DNA of 47,455 nucleotides from Candidatus Saccharimonadota bacterium (GCA_016282495.1 JAEEKR010000037.1:1-47455), one strand, 5' to 3'. Shown: positions 28,160 to 36,905, counted from the first letter of the stretch. Numbers and translations are program-made. Notes: a model not told the origin generated them from the sequence alone.

Positions 28160-31030
28160 TTATGATGATGAAGCAGGAGGCCAGATAACTTTACGGATTC
28201 TATCTTTCATATTATTGACGACTGTAGTGTTTGGCGTGCCGTCGCTATTAGAAAGTGCATCGATGGTTCCTTTGTCGGCAAAGATTTTACGGAACCTATC
28301 TTTAGCGGCCTGCTCTGAACCATAAGCTAAGGTGAGACGTTGCATGACGAAGTCAAAGGCATCTGTTTTCATATTTACGAGGTTGCTAGGAACAAAGCCT
28401 CTAAGATATTCTTCAGTGCGCTCGAGGTATTTGTCTGGAGTGTAATCGTTGAGTGTTTTCCATCTACCATTACTATCTTTCTTGACACCAGAAAGGAAGG
28501 CCATAGAGTTGACAATTTGTTCGCTACCAGATTGGAAGGTCGGAACAGCATTGATAAATTGTGGGAGAATGCTGTTTAGGAGTTCTTTAGCTTTTTCGGT
28601 TGCTGCGTAGCTATCATTATCAAAGTTCTCTGCGGTCATATAGCGCTCAATATCGCCCTGGAGTCCGTCGTAGAACGTGCGGTCGATGCCAGTAAGAGCG
28701 GTACCCTGGAGAAGATCGATAACGTTAAACTTGGTCTTTTCACCAGTTTCGGAAGTTTTACCGGTGTAGAACTCCTTAATAGTAACGTGCTTGTCGCGAC
28801 GATCACCAGTAGAATAACGCCAGGTTTCAACGTTAATATGTTTACCAAGTCTAGCGAGAGTTGGATCAGCATCTTTATAACTCAAGAGGTTAAGTGCAAG
28901 AGTGTTGGCAAAGTCGGTAGTAAGTTCAACCTGCTCGTCGGCCATGATCCTAGCAAGACCTTCATGAATTTTGTCGTAATCACCACGGACGGCGAGAGTG
29001 TTTTGAGCAGCAACAATGCCATCAATGTTTTTATTATCAATCATGGCATTATAGTTTTTAAGAACATCTTTAGTGACTTGCTTGCCGAGATAGGTGGTGT
29101 ATTTCTTAACGGTCAGAGCGCGTTCGGCCTCGAAGCTTTCATAAGCATCAGCAATAACTGACACAACAGCGTCATTACTATTCTTTTTAGCTAATTGATA
29201 AGCTTCGCCACGTAGTTGAGGATCAACATAAAAGTCGGAACCAGCACCGCGCTCGATGAGATCGTGATAGGCTTTGCTACCCTCGAGCTTAGCTGCATCT
29301 CTTACAGAGTTGAAATAGAAGCGGTTGTCAGCGAGATCATTACGTTTAGCGGCAGCAGATTGAGTTCTAAATTCGAGGTAGTTTTTGGCTTGTCTTTTAG
29401 CTAATTCAGCAAGATGGTCGTCCTCGAGGTTGTTCTGTGAGATATAAGTACCCATGGTATTCATGGTATTTTCGAGTTCAAGACGATTAGCTGAACCTCT
29501 AAGTTTCATTTCGCGGTTTTCAAATTCGCGACTTAACTCACGCGTAGCACTGATAGGGCGAGATGAATAGATTGGCTTACCATCTTTGGTGTAGCTTATA
29601 ATGCGTTTACCAATTTTTCGTGCAGTAAGTTGTTCGTCTAAGAGGAGTTTAGTACTTTCATCGGCTAAGTTCTGACGGTCGGCGCGGAAGGCGCGATTTC
29701 TGGCGAGACGGGCGTTCCAGGAGCCACCGCTAATAGGATTGAACGGCTTTCTGAGTTGTTTGGCGGTGTGCTCACTACGAGCGATATTGCGTTTTTCGTT
29801 GGCATAGCGGCTGAATGCCCCTTTTGGACGATCGGCAAGATTTTGGAGTCCGCTGTTGATTTTACCAAGCACAGTACCCGACATTTTCATGAGAGACCAA
29901 GAGAAGAAGAGTGGGAATACTTGGACAGCCATGCCCAAGATCAGGCCAAATCCGTTGCCGATTGAGGTCATTAAAATCCATCCGGCGAGCTGTGAAGCAC
30001 CAAAAAGAAGGCTAAACATCGGATAGAAGACAAGCATTTGAGTAAGAATCTGACGCCATTTAGTGAACCACTTTTCTGTATTTGGAAGAAGATATGCAAC
30101 GAAGGCTAAAGGAGAAATCATTACGAGTAAGAATACAACTGCTTGACGGAGAGAAATGGTGATGAGGCCGACAACAATAGAAAGAATTGCGCCAAGAAGA
30201 ATTGGGATTAACATCCAGAAGAACTGGCTAAGTCCAACAGCTCCAATGGCAATACCAGCAACAGCGCTGCTGCCAGTAAAGACGGCGGCAAGATCGGTCC
30301 AGCTAACTTTGGCTACTTCTCCGAGTGAGGCGTTGGAAGCTACGGTTGATTCCTGAAGAGAGGTGAAAAATCCTTTGAGACTTCCACCGATAACGTTGCT
30401 TATATCGACAGCGGCGGAACAGATCAAGAAACTGAGGTTGACGAGGAGAGCTGCGATGATGATGCGAGGCAGAGTCTTTTTGATGCCATAATTAGAGAGT
30501 CCAAATCCAGTAAGTTGAGAATAAACAACTATAATGATGAAAATAATGAAAATGATATTAGTAATATCACGACAGTATGACCAGACGGTTTTGATTGGGG
30601 ATTCTTCCTTCATAATAATTGGGTCAATCGCGAGGAAGTTTTCAATGATTCCGTAGATGTTGTCTACGGCTTTAGCGATTACGCCGGTAGTTGGACAGAT
30701 AAGCCAGCCTATAGCGTCGGTTTGATCGAAACAGGAATTGTGTGTCTCTTCAACTGCCTTTGTAGAGGTATCGTCTTCATTTTTTTCGTCTTGATTCTCT
30801 TGGTCTTGTTCTTCTTGTTCTTGATCTTCGGATGCATCAGATATTTCTTCGTTTTGGTTGTCTTCTTCGGTCTCCGAATCATCTAAATCTACTACTTCGG
30901 AAGCGTTTTCTTCATCCTCATCGGCAAAAACAGGGGTAGATGGGAAGATTGATGAAAAAGAAAGTACAGCTAATAAAACCCCAAAAAGGGATATAACGAA
31001 TCGTTTTAATAGCGGTGTTTTCGTTTTCAT
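28160..31030 (-). CDS. VirB6/TrbL-like polytopic T4SS membrane protein (start at MKTKTPLLKR)
   Basis: Signal peptide, acidic segment, several TM helices, long charged C-terminal region; T4SS context. The track start at 31078 includes an unlikely MCYNNRCAPCAQTIST leader. Confidence 0.72.
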   Translation of the reverse strand: MKTKTPLLKRFVISLFGVLLAVLSFSSIFPSTPVFADEDEENASEVVDLDDSETEEDNQNEEISDASEDQEQEEQDQENQDEKNEDDTSTKAVEETHNSCFDQTDAIGWLICPTTGVIAKAVDNIYGIIENFLAIDPIIMKEESPIKTVWSYCRDITNIIFIIFIIIVVYSQLTGFGLSNYGIKKTLPRIIIAALLVNLSFLICSAAVDISNVIGGSLKGFFTSLQESTVASNASLGEVAKVSWTDLAAVFTGSSAVAGIAIGAVGLSQFFWMLIPILLGAILSIVVGLITISLRQAVVFLLVMISPLAFVAYLLPNTEKWFTKWRQILTQMLVFYPMFSLLFGASQLAGWILMTSIGNGFGLILGMAVQVFPLFFSWSLMKMSGTVLGKINSGLQNLADRPKGAFSRYANEKRNIARSEHTAKQLRKPFNPISGGSWNARLARNRAFRADRQNLADESTKLLLDEQLTARKIGKRIISYTKDGKPIYSSRPISATRELSREFENREMKLRGSANRLELENTMNTMGTYISQNNLEDDHLAELAKRQAKNYLEFRTQSAAAKRNDLADNRFYFNSVRDAAKLEGSKAYHDLIERGAGSDFYVDPQLRGEAYQLAKKNSNDAVVSVIADAYESFEAERALTVKKYTTYLGKQVTKDVLKNYNAMIDNKNIDGIVAAQNTLAVRGDYDKIHEGLARIMADEQVELTTDFANTLALNLLSYKDADPTLARLGKHINVETWRYSTGDRRDKHVTIKEFYTGKTSETGEKTKFNVIDLLQGTALTGIDRTFYDGLQGDIERYMTAENFDNDSYAATEKAKELLNSILPQFINAVPTFQSGSEQIVNSMAFLSGVKKDSNGRWKTLNDYTPDKYLERTEEYLRGFVPSNLVNMKTDAFDFVMQRLTLAYGSEQAAKDRFRKIFADKGTIDALSNSDGTPNTTVVNNMKDRIRKVIWPPASSS

Positions 31031-31043
31031 AGTGGAGATTGTT

Positions 31044-31060
31044 TGTGCACACGGTGCACA
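31044..31060. promoter_or_regulatory. 17-bp inverted repeat TGTGCAC-ACG-GTGCACA upstream of the virB6-like gene
   Basis: Perfect 7-bp arms, 3-nt spacer, just downstream of a reverse-strand TATAAT (31067-31072). Confidence 0.6.
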
Positions 31061-31174
31061 TCTATTATTATAGCACACATAAGCGAAAAAAGCAAGAGGT
31101 ATAACACATTTTACTTATGTTTTTAATAGGGGGAATTTGTGTTTTTTATTTAATTGATGGTATTATGGAGATAT

Positions 31175-31993
31175 ATGAAAAGAAAACTTTTGATTTTTTT
31201 GGGAATAATAACAATTGCAATGAGTTTTATTGGGGGCGGATCAGTATATGCCGACAGAACATCCGATGGGAAAGCTAGTGGTGGTGGTGCTTCAAAATGT
31301 AACGTTACTATTTTAGGATTTAACGCCTGGTGGAATGGGCTAGGTAATTTTATGACTGATAATTGTGAGATTAGAAGCGAAGATGAACACGGGAAACCAG
31401 TTGGAAGCGAAGAAAATGCCCCTGTTTTTGTATGGACGATTGTGCTTAATGTGTTACACGATTTATTTATGTCTATTGGCTATATTTCTATTGCGCTTAT
31501 TACGTTTGGTGGTTATATGTATATTGTTTCTAGTGGTGATCCTGGAAAAGCAACTAAGGCAAGAAAAACATTAACTTCGGCAGTAATAGGTTTGATTCTA
31601 GTGCTGACAGCGAATATAGTGGTGGATACTATAGTTAAGGCGATAAATCTTAGCGCTCCAGCGGATTGTGGAACAAGCGGGATGTTGGTTCATGTGCATA
31701 TGCCGAACTGTTTAGATGATGCGAGTCAATCCTCAGTAATTATGGCAGAAGTATTTAGTAAGGCTTTGGATGTAGGAGCGATCATGGCGATTGGTTTTAT
31801 TGTGTATGGTGGTATTAGTTATATCACATCTAATGGTAGTGCAGATAAAACAAGGAAGGCTCTTAGAACGCTGATTTTTGCAGCGGTCGGACTTGTAATT
31901 GTAGTTGCCGCAGCTATCATTACGAACTTTGTAATGGGATCAGTGGATGATGCGATAGATAACGCAATAGTAACAAATATATGGAGAGTATAA
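31175..31993 (+). CDS. double VirB2/TrbC-pilin-like membrane protein (two pilin-like units)
   Basis: Unit 1 ALITFGGYMYIVSSGDPGKATKARKTLTSAVIGLILVLTANIVVDTI; unit 2 AIGFIVYGGISYITSNGSADKTRKALRTLIFAAVGLVIVVAAAIITNFV; SD ATGGAG before 31175. Confidence 0.8.
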   Translation: MKRKLLIFLGIITIAMSFIGGGSVYADRTSDGKASGGGASKCNVTILGFNAWWNGLGNFMTDNCEIRSEDEHGKPVGSEENAPVFVWTIVLNVLHDLFMSIGYISIALITFGGYMYIVSSGDPGKATKARKTLTSAVIGLILVLTANIVVDTIVKAINLSAPADCGTSGMLVHVHMPNCLDDASQSSVIMAEVFSKALDVGAIMAIGFIVYGGISYITSNGSADKTRKALRTLIFAAVGLVIVVAAAIITNFVMGSVDDAIDNAIVTNIWRV

Positions 31994-31996
31994 AGA

Positions 31997-32377
31997 ATGA
32001 AAAAGAAACTTTTAGTTTTAGCATTACTTTGTGGCCTATGTTGTTTTAGTGCCGTTAGCCCAGTTATGGCGGCAAACGAGTGGGACAAAGAAATATGTGC
32101 AAAGCTTGCTGATGAGCAAAAAAAAGAATATGGATGTGATGAAACTAGTCCAGAAGCCACAAGTGTGGCTGTGGAAATTATTAATATAATAACAGGGGTG
32201 GTCGGAGTTATTGCAGTTTTAATGATTGTAATTGGTGGTATAAATTACGCTACTTCCTCTGGTGATCCTGGGAAGACTAAGAAAGCTAAAGATACAATTA
32301 TGTATAGTGCAATTGGCTTGGTAGTGGCGCTTATGGCGTTTGCGTTGGTTAATTTTGTACTAGGCGGTGCGTTTTAG
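31997..32377 (+). CDS. VirB2/TrbC-like pilin paralogue
   Basis: Signal peptide ending VMAANE; GGINYATSSGDPGKTKKAKDTIMYSAIGLVVALMAFALVNFVL. Confidence 0.85.
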   Translation: MKKKLLVLALLCGLCCFSAVSPVMAANEWDKEICAKLADEQKKEYGCDETSPEATSVAVEIINIITGVVGVIAVLMIVIGGINYATSSGDPGKTKKAKDTIMYSAIGLVVALMAFALVNFVLGGAF

Positions 32378-32425
32378 GCTTGAACAGAAATAGTAAAAGT
32401 GTTAGTATAAACATAAGGAGAATAA

Positions 32426-32818
32426 ATGAAGAGGAAGTTTTTAATAGTATTAACACTAGTGACGACATTGTTGTCATCAATAATAGCAATTGCTCCAGGG
32501 GCTAGCGCGTATTATACGTGTTCACAGGGTGACAAAAAAGGTGAGCTAGTAGACGATAAGAGCGAGTGTGGTTCTGGTGAACCTTCTGATAATGAATTAA
32601 TGAAGACTATGACAAATATAATTAACGTTATAGTTGGCGTGGTAGGCTTTATTACGGTCATTATGATTATTGTTGGTGGTATTATGTATGCAACTTCTGC
32701 TGGTGATGCTGGCAAGGCTAAAAAAGCAAAAGATACGATTATGTATGGGCTGATTGGTCTTGTGATTGCGATTTTGGCTTTTGGAATTGTGAATTTTGTG
32801 CTTGCAAATATTGGATAA
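32426..32818 (+). CDS. VirB2/TrbC-like pilin paralogue
   Basis: Signal peptide; GGIMYATSAGDAGKAKKAKDTIMYGLIGLVIAILAFGIVNFVLANIG. Confidence 0.85.
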   Translation: MKRKFLIVLTLVTTLLSSIIAIAPGASAYYTCSQGDKKGELVDDKSECGSGEPSDNELMKTMTNIINVIVGVVGFITVIMIIVGGIMYATSAGDAGKAKKAKDTIMYGLIGLVIAILAFGIVNFVLANIG

Positions 32819-32848
32819 TTAATTGAAAAATGTAAAATATTTGTTAAA

Positions 32849-33268
32849 ATGAAATTAAAGATGAAAGGAATGAATATGAAAAATATTAATAAAGCAAAAG
32901 TTCTAGGCCTTTCGGCCGCGTTGGCTATGGCTTCGGTTACTGTGGCACCAGTAATGGCTGCAAATTATACTTGTCTAAATGGTACAGCCGTGTCGAATAT
33001 GAATCAGTGTAATGAGTTTAAAAACTCTAACTACGTTAATAAGGATCTTGGTAGTACTACTACAACCATTATTAATGTGATAATTGGTATTGTTGGTTTT
33101 CTCGCTGTAATCATGATTATTATTGGTGGTATTTCATATACTACTTCTGCCGGTGATGCTGGTAAGGTCAAGAAAGCAAAAGATACTATTATGTATGGTA
33201 TTATAGGTCTTATTGTAGCAATTCTCGCTTTTGCAATTGTAAACTTCGTATTGACGAACTTAGGATAA
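32849..33268 (+). CDS. VirB2/TrbC-like pilin paralogue (true start possibly MNMKN or MKN downstream)
   Basis: GGISYTTSAGDAGKVKKAKDTIMYGIIGLIVAILAFAIVNFVLTNLG. Confidence 0.85.
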   Translation: MKLKMKGMNMKNINKAKVLGLSAALAMASVTVAPVMAANYTCLNGTAVSNMNQCNEFKNSNYVNKDLGSTTTTIINVIIGIVGFLAVIMIIIGGISYTTSAGDAGKVKKAKDTIMYGIIGLIVAILAFAIVNFVLTNLG

Positions 33269-33279
33269 AAAAGATTCTT

Positions 33280-33304
33280 AAAAACCGCCTACGGGCGGTT
33301 TTTT
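33280..33304 (+). terminator. Rho-independent terminator after the pilin array
   Basis: AAAAACCGCCT-ACG-GGCGGTTTTTT. Confidence 0.88.
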
Positions 33305-33354
33305 GATGATGAAAGAATGGTGTTTGTGATGAGATAAACATACAACTAGGCAAC

Positions 33355-33380
33355 AAAAAAGCCCCCAGAGGGGGGCTTTT
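33355..33380 (-). terminator. Rho-independent terminator of the hsp20 gene
   Basis: AAAAAAGCCCCC-AGAG-GGGGGCTTTT. Confidence 0.85.
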
Positions 33381-33385
33381 ATAAA

Positions 33386-33874
33386 CTATTGGACTTCGAT
33401 CTTTTTACGTTCCTCGGTTTTTTCTTTGTCGAAAGTGATAGTAAGGACACCATCTTTTAGTTCTGCTTTAACGCTGTTTTCGTCTTCTTTGACGGCCACA
33501 GGTAGAGCGATGGTGCGTGAGAATTCGCCCCAATAGCATTCCTGGATATGCCAATTAGTGGTTTTTTCATCTTCCCCGCCACTTAGGACGCCAGAAATGG
33601 TAAGGATATTGTCCGAGATGCTCACATCTAGGTCTGATTTAGAAATGCCAGCCGTGCGTGCTTTTACTACTAATTTATCTGCTGTTTCGTAGACATCTAC
33701 TGCGAGTTGTCCTGGAAAATTGTCTGCCCACTCCTCTTCTTCTGGCGACGCTTCTTCAGTTTCTTCTGGAAGCGGAGCTTCCGTTTCTTCTGCTACAGCT
33801 GCATTGTCCTCGTTGCTGAAAGCAGCTAATAGTTCGTCGTCCATCAGCATGTCATCGTTGTTTGTACGAGCCAT
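33386..33874 (-). CDS. Hsp20/alpha-crystallin family small heat shock protein (start at MARTNND)
   Basis: GQLAVDVYETADKLVVKARTAGISKSDLDVSISDNILTISG...FSRTIALPVAVKEDENSVKAELKDGVLTITFDKE; SD GGAGGAG upstream of 33874. Confidence 0.93.
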   Translation of the reverse strand: MARTNNDDMLMDDELLAAFSNEDNAAVAEETEAPLPEETEEASPEEEEWADNFPGQLAVDVYETADKLVVKARTAGISKSDLDVSISDNILTISGVLSGGEDEKTTNWHIQECYWGEFSRTIALPVAVKEDENSVKAELKDGVLTITFDKEKTEERKKIEVQ

Positions 33875-33945
33875 TGCTTTTGTACTCCTCCACTTAATTC
33901 TATTATGCTTTATTATAGTTTTTTTATCATCTAAAATCAAGACAT

Positions 33946-34665
33946 ATGGTAGGTTTTAGTGTAAAAAATACAACAATATTTAATCCATTAGACCTGCTCT
34001 GCCCTCACTACTGTAGGGGTTGTGGACAAATAGGGGAAGTCGTTTGTGGATGTTGTAAAAATTACGTAAAAACAATAAGCTTTTATAGTGCCAGTGACTT
34101 GAGCCCGTTGTTTGAAAGCGTTTTTGCTGTGGGATGGTATGATGGTCCGGTTGGGAATTTAATCCGAGAACATAAATATAATTCTGTTAGATCTATAGCA
34201 GATGTTTTGGTGGAATTCATAGATGAAATGTTGCCGGTTTTTGACGTAGAAATAACTTTAGTTCCCTTACCAACCATAACTTCGCACATTAGACAGAGAG
34301 GGTTTGATCATATTGGGGTTCTGACACATAAATTAGCGAAAAGACGAGGGTGGAGTGTGGAAAGGTGTTTGGTAAGAAATAAAAATAGCGTGCAAGTCGG
34401 TGTAAATAGCGGTAAGCGACGAGAACAGGCAAAGGACGCATACAAAATAGGAAAATCGTTATGTGGTGAAAAAACCTATATGTTGGTAGATGATGTTTGG
34501 ACTACTGGATCTAGTATGAACGAGGCAGCAAAAACAATGAGAAAAAACGGAGCAAAAAGACTGATGAGTGTAGTGCTATGCGTAAATAGAGGTAAAGATA
34601 AGGGACGTGCTATCGGAATCACTTCCAAGGGAATTAAGAACGAAGTTGACAATAGCGTAAGCTAG
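33946..34665 (+). CDS. ComF-family phosphoribosyltransferase-like protein
   Basis: Zn-ribbon-like LLCPHYCRGCGQIGEVVCGCC; LVPLPTITSHIRQRGFDHIGVLTHKLA; MLVDDVWTTGSSMNEAAKTM. Confidence 0.9.
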   Translation: MVGFSVKNTTIFNPLDLLCPHYCRGCGQIGEVVCGCCKNYVKTISFYSASDLSPLFESVFAVGWYDGPVGNLIREHKYNSVRSIADVLVEFIDEMLPVFDVEITLVPLPTITSHIRQRGFDHIGVLTHKLAKRRGWSVERCLVRNKNSVQVGVNSGKRREQAKDAYKIGKSLCGEKTYMLVDDVWTTGSSMNEAAKTMRKNGAKRLMSVVLCVNRGKDKGRAIGITSKGIKNEVDNSVS

Positions 34666-34992
34666 AACGGCGATGATGAGGCCAATGATAGCATAGAGGA
34701 TGGTGTTCTTGGCGTCTGTTACTTTTTTGCTGTCTCCGCCAGAAACTACGTATCGTAGACCGCCCCAGATGAGCATGATGACTGATACAATACCAACAAT
34801 TGCTAAGGCAGTGTTGGTGATGTTGGTAAACACACCAGTATCGCCAAATAAATCTTCTGGCATACCGTCTGCACGAGCCATTTCTGCACCTTCTTGAGCA
34901 GAAGAGATGGCCAATGCTTTACCTACACATAAAGTAGCAGCGGCAGCAATGCCGGTAAGAATTTGGGCTATTAATTTCGCAGTTTTTTTCAT
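34576..34992 (-). CDS. fifth VirB2/TrbC-like pilin paralogue
   Basis: LIWGGLRYVVSGGDSKKVTDAKNTILYAIIGLIIAVLAYAIVNFVLNSLG; 3' end overlaps the comF 3' end antisense by 90 nt. Confidence 0.85.
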   Translation of the reverse strand: MKKTAKLIAQILTGIAAAATLCVGKALAISSAQEGAEMARADGMPEDLFGDTGVFTNITNTALAIVGIVSVIMLIWGGLRYVVSGGDSKKVTDAKNTILYAIIGLIIAVLAYAIVNFVLNSLGSDSDSTSLIFTSIYA

Positions 34993-35121
34993 TTAAAATT
35001 CTCGTTAATCTTGTAAGCATTATAGCACGTTTTATTTAAAAATGCTAGGGGCTAAATTCTATTGCTTTTTTATCTTGATTATGCTAATATTTTCTTTGCA
35101 AGAAGGACATAAAATAAAAAA

Positions 35122-36651
35122 ATGAAAATAAAATACAGAGTAGCCTTAATTACGTTTGGTTTTATTGTGCTAGCTGCAGGTGTAGCGGGAGTTTTTTATT
35201 TTCAATCAGAGGAGTACAAAAGTCTAGTTGCCCGTGAGCGTGAGAGGGTGTCTAAGGAAGCAAAGAGTTATTGTGGTTCCCTATTTGAAGAAATAATTGA
35301 AGATGATTTTAAAGAATATCACGAGGAGAATAGTGATAATAGTAATGAAGGCGAGGTCGTGGAGAATTCTACTGACAGTACCGAGGATACTATAGTAGAC
35401 GATAATAAAGAGGGAGCTGAGGATGAATCTGCGCCTGAAGAGGAGAGCGCTGAGGAAGTAATAGCTGTTCCATTGACTGGAGCTAGGATAGATGAGCTTA
35501 AGGTAATTAGGGACGATGTTTCTTTAGATGAGCTTTCGTCTTGTTTAAATAAGCTGAGCGATGTTGAAGATCCGCTTGATGAAGTTCGATTAAGGGGAGA
35601 AATTGCGGAGGCGAAGAGGTTTTTGGATTTATACGTTTTGATTGATGAAAAATATGATGAAAACGGGGTTTTTTTGGATGGTGTTGCCGAAGATGAAATA
35701 ATCGAAATCGAAAAAGAACTTGAGACGTTTTCGAAAGGATACAAGAAAAAGGGCATAAATAGAGTTGCGGCAGTGAGGGCTGAACTGGAAAAAATTAAGG
35801 ATGCTAAGGAAAAAACATTAGCGCTATTTAATGATGGGGCAAATGTTAATGAGTTAGCCTCGGCTGAGGTTAGGGCTGATGTTAATAGAGAGTGGCTTAA
35901 TGCAGCAAAAACCGCAATTGATATATTGCCTCAAGAAGCTCTAAAAGAGAAGCTTTCTAGTGAATTGGGAAGAGTGGAAACGCAAGTGGCCGAAAATGAA
36001 AGAAGAGCGGAAGAAGAGCGACGTGAAAGAGAGAGAATTTATAGAGAGAGACTGGAAGCGGAGCGAAGAAGACAGGCGCAGATTGCGGCATCTTGGCGAA
36101 CAATAGAGGTTCCTTATATTTCACAAAACTTAGCCGGTGTGAATAATGGTTGTGAGGCGGCGTCGCTACTTATGGCGTTAAATTATAAGGGTTATTTAGT
36201 TGGGAAGGGGCTTCGTGATTATGCAACAGAAATGCCAAAAAGCGATGATCCGTCAACGGGTTTTTATTTAGATATTTTTGGTGCGGAACCGAGAACTGAG
36301 GCACACTGGATAGCTCCGGCGCCATTGGCAGAGTTTGGTAGAAACAGCTCTGGATATCAAGGAGTTTATGATGTTTCTGGAAGTAGCTTAGAAGCTTTAC
36401 GTGACGAAATGTTGGCTGGAAATCCAGTGATTATCTATTTGACATTTAATTTTCAAAACCCTATCAATTATTCTAGAGGGGTGCCGAGCAACTTGCATGT
36501 GTTAGTTTTGTCTGGATATAATACGATGACTGGTGAATATAGATTGACTGATCCTTGGACCAGGAATGGGCAAAGTCAGTTTAATGTGGCTGGTAACAGG
36601 GTGGCGACATTATACGCACAGGTTGGTTATCGAGCTGTTGTGGTGAAATAA
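35122..36651 (+). CDS. membrane-anchored C39-like (C39_2) peptidase-domain protein with acidic and coiled-coil regions
   Basis: N-terminal TM; ERRAEEERRERERIYRERLEAERRRQAQ; IEVPYISQNLAGVNNGCEAASLLMALNYKG...LHVLVLSGYNTMTGEYRLTDPW. Confidence 0.85.
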   Translation: MKIKYRVALITFGFIVLAAGVAGVFYFQSEEYKSLVARERERVSKEAKSYCGSLFEEIIEDDFKEYHEENSDNSNEGEVVENSTDSTEDTIVDDNKEGAEDESAPEEESAEEVIAVPLTGARIDELKVIRDDVSLDELSSCLNKLSDVEDPLDEVRLRGEIAEAKRFLDLYVLIDEKYDENGVFLDGVAEDEIIEIEKELETFSKGYKKKGINRVAAVRAELEKIKDAKEKTLALFNDGANVNELASAEVRADVNREWLNAAKTAIDILPQEALKEKLSSELGRVETQVAENERRAEEERRERERIYRERLEAERRRQAQIAASWRTIEVPYISQNLAGVNNGCEAASLLMALNYKGYLVGKGLRDYATEMPKSDDPSTGFYLDIFGAEPRTEAHWIAPAPLAEFGRNSSGYQGVYDVSGSSLEALRDEMLAGNPVIIYLTFNFQNPINYSRGVPSNLHVLVLSGYNTMTGEYRLTDPWTRNGQSQFNVAGNRVATLYAQVGYRAVVVK

Positions 36652-36674
36652 AAAAAGGCCTTTTGCCCTCTTTA

Positions 36675-36694
36675 TTTGGCGGAGGGTGGGAGAT
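36675..36694. repeat. 20-nt exact copy of the tRNA-Ser(GCT) 3' end
   Basis: tttggcggagggtgggagat at 36675-36694 and at 36756-36775 (the latter covering the tRNA 3' end). Confidence 0.95.
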
Positions 36695-36757
36695 AAGGGA
36701 TATCTGCCCCTCCTTCAAAAACAAATAAAACGAAGCAAGCTCCGTTTTCTTCGTTTT

Positions 36758-36850
36758 TGGCGGAGGGTGGGAGATTCGAACTCCCGCACCAGGTCTCCCC
36801 AGTCTAACGATTTAGCAAACCGTCCCCTTCAGCCACTTGGGTAACCCTCC
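36758..36850 (-). tRNA. tRNA-Ser (anticodon GCT), CCA encoded
   Basis: GGAGGGTTACCCAAGTGGCTGAAGGGGACGGTTTGCTAAATCG...GGAGTTCGAATCTCCCACCCTCCGCCA; long variable arm. Confidence 0.96.
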
Positions 36851-36905
36851 AATAGGAGTATTCTATCATATTTTTCTTTTTGTTTCTATATGCTATAATG
36901 CAGTT

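Noticed and set aside
21789-34992. Integrative conjugative element
   Set aside because: No relaxase, coupling protein, integrase or att sites visible, and it lies beside core origin genes.
36675-36775. Integrative element bounded by tRNA-Ser att sites
   Set aside because: The direct repeats are only 81 bp apart with no integrase or cargo; at most a scar, so not called as a mobile element.
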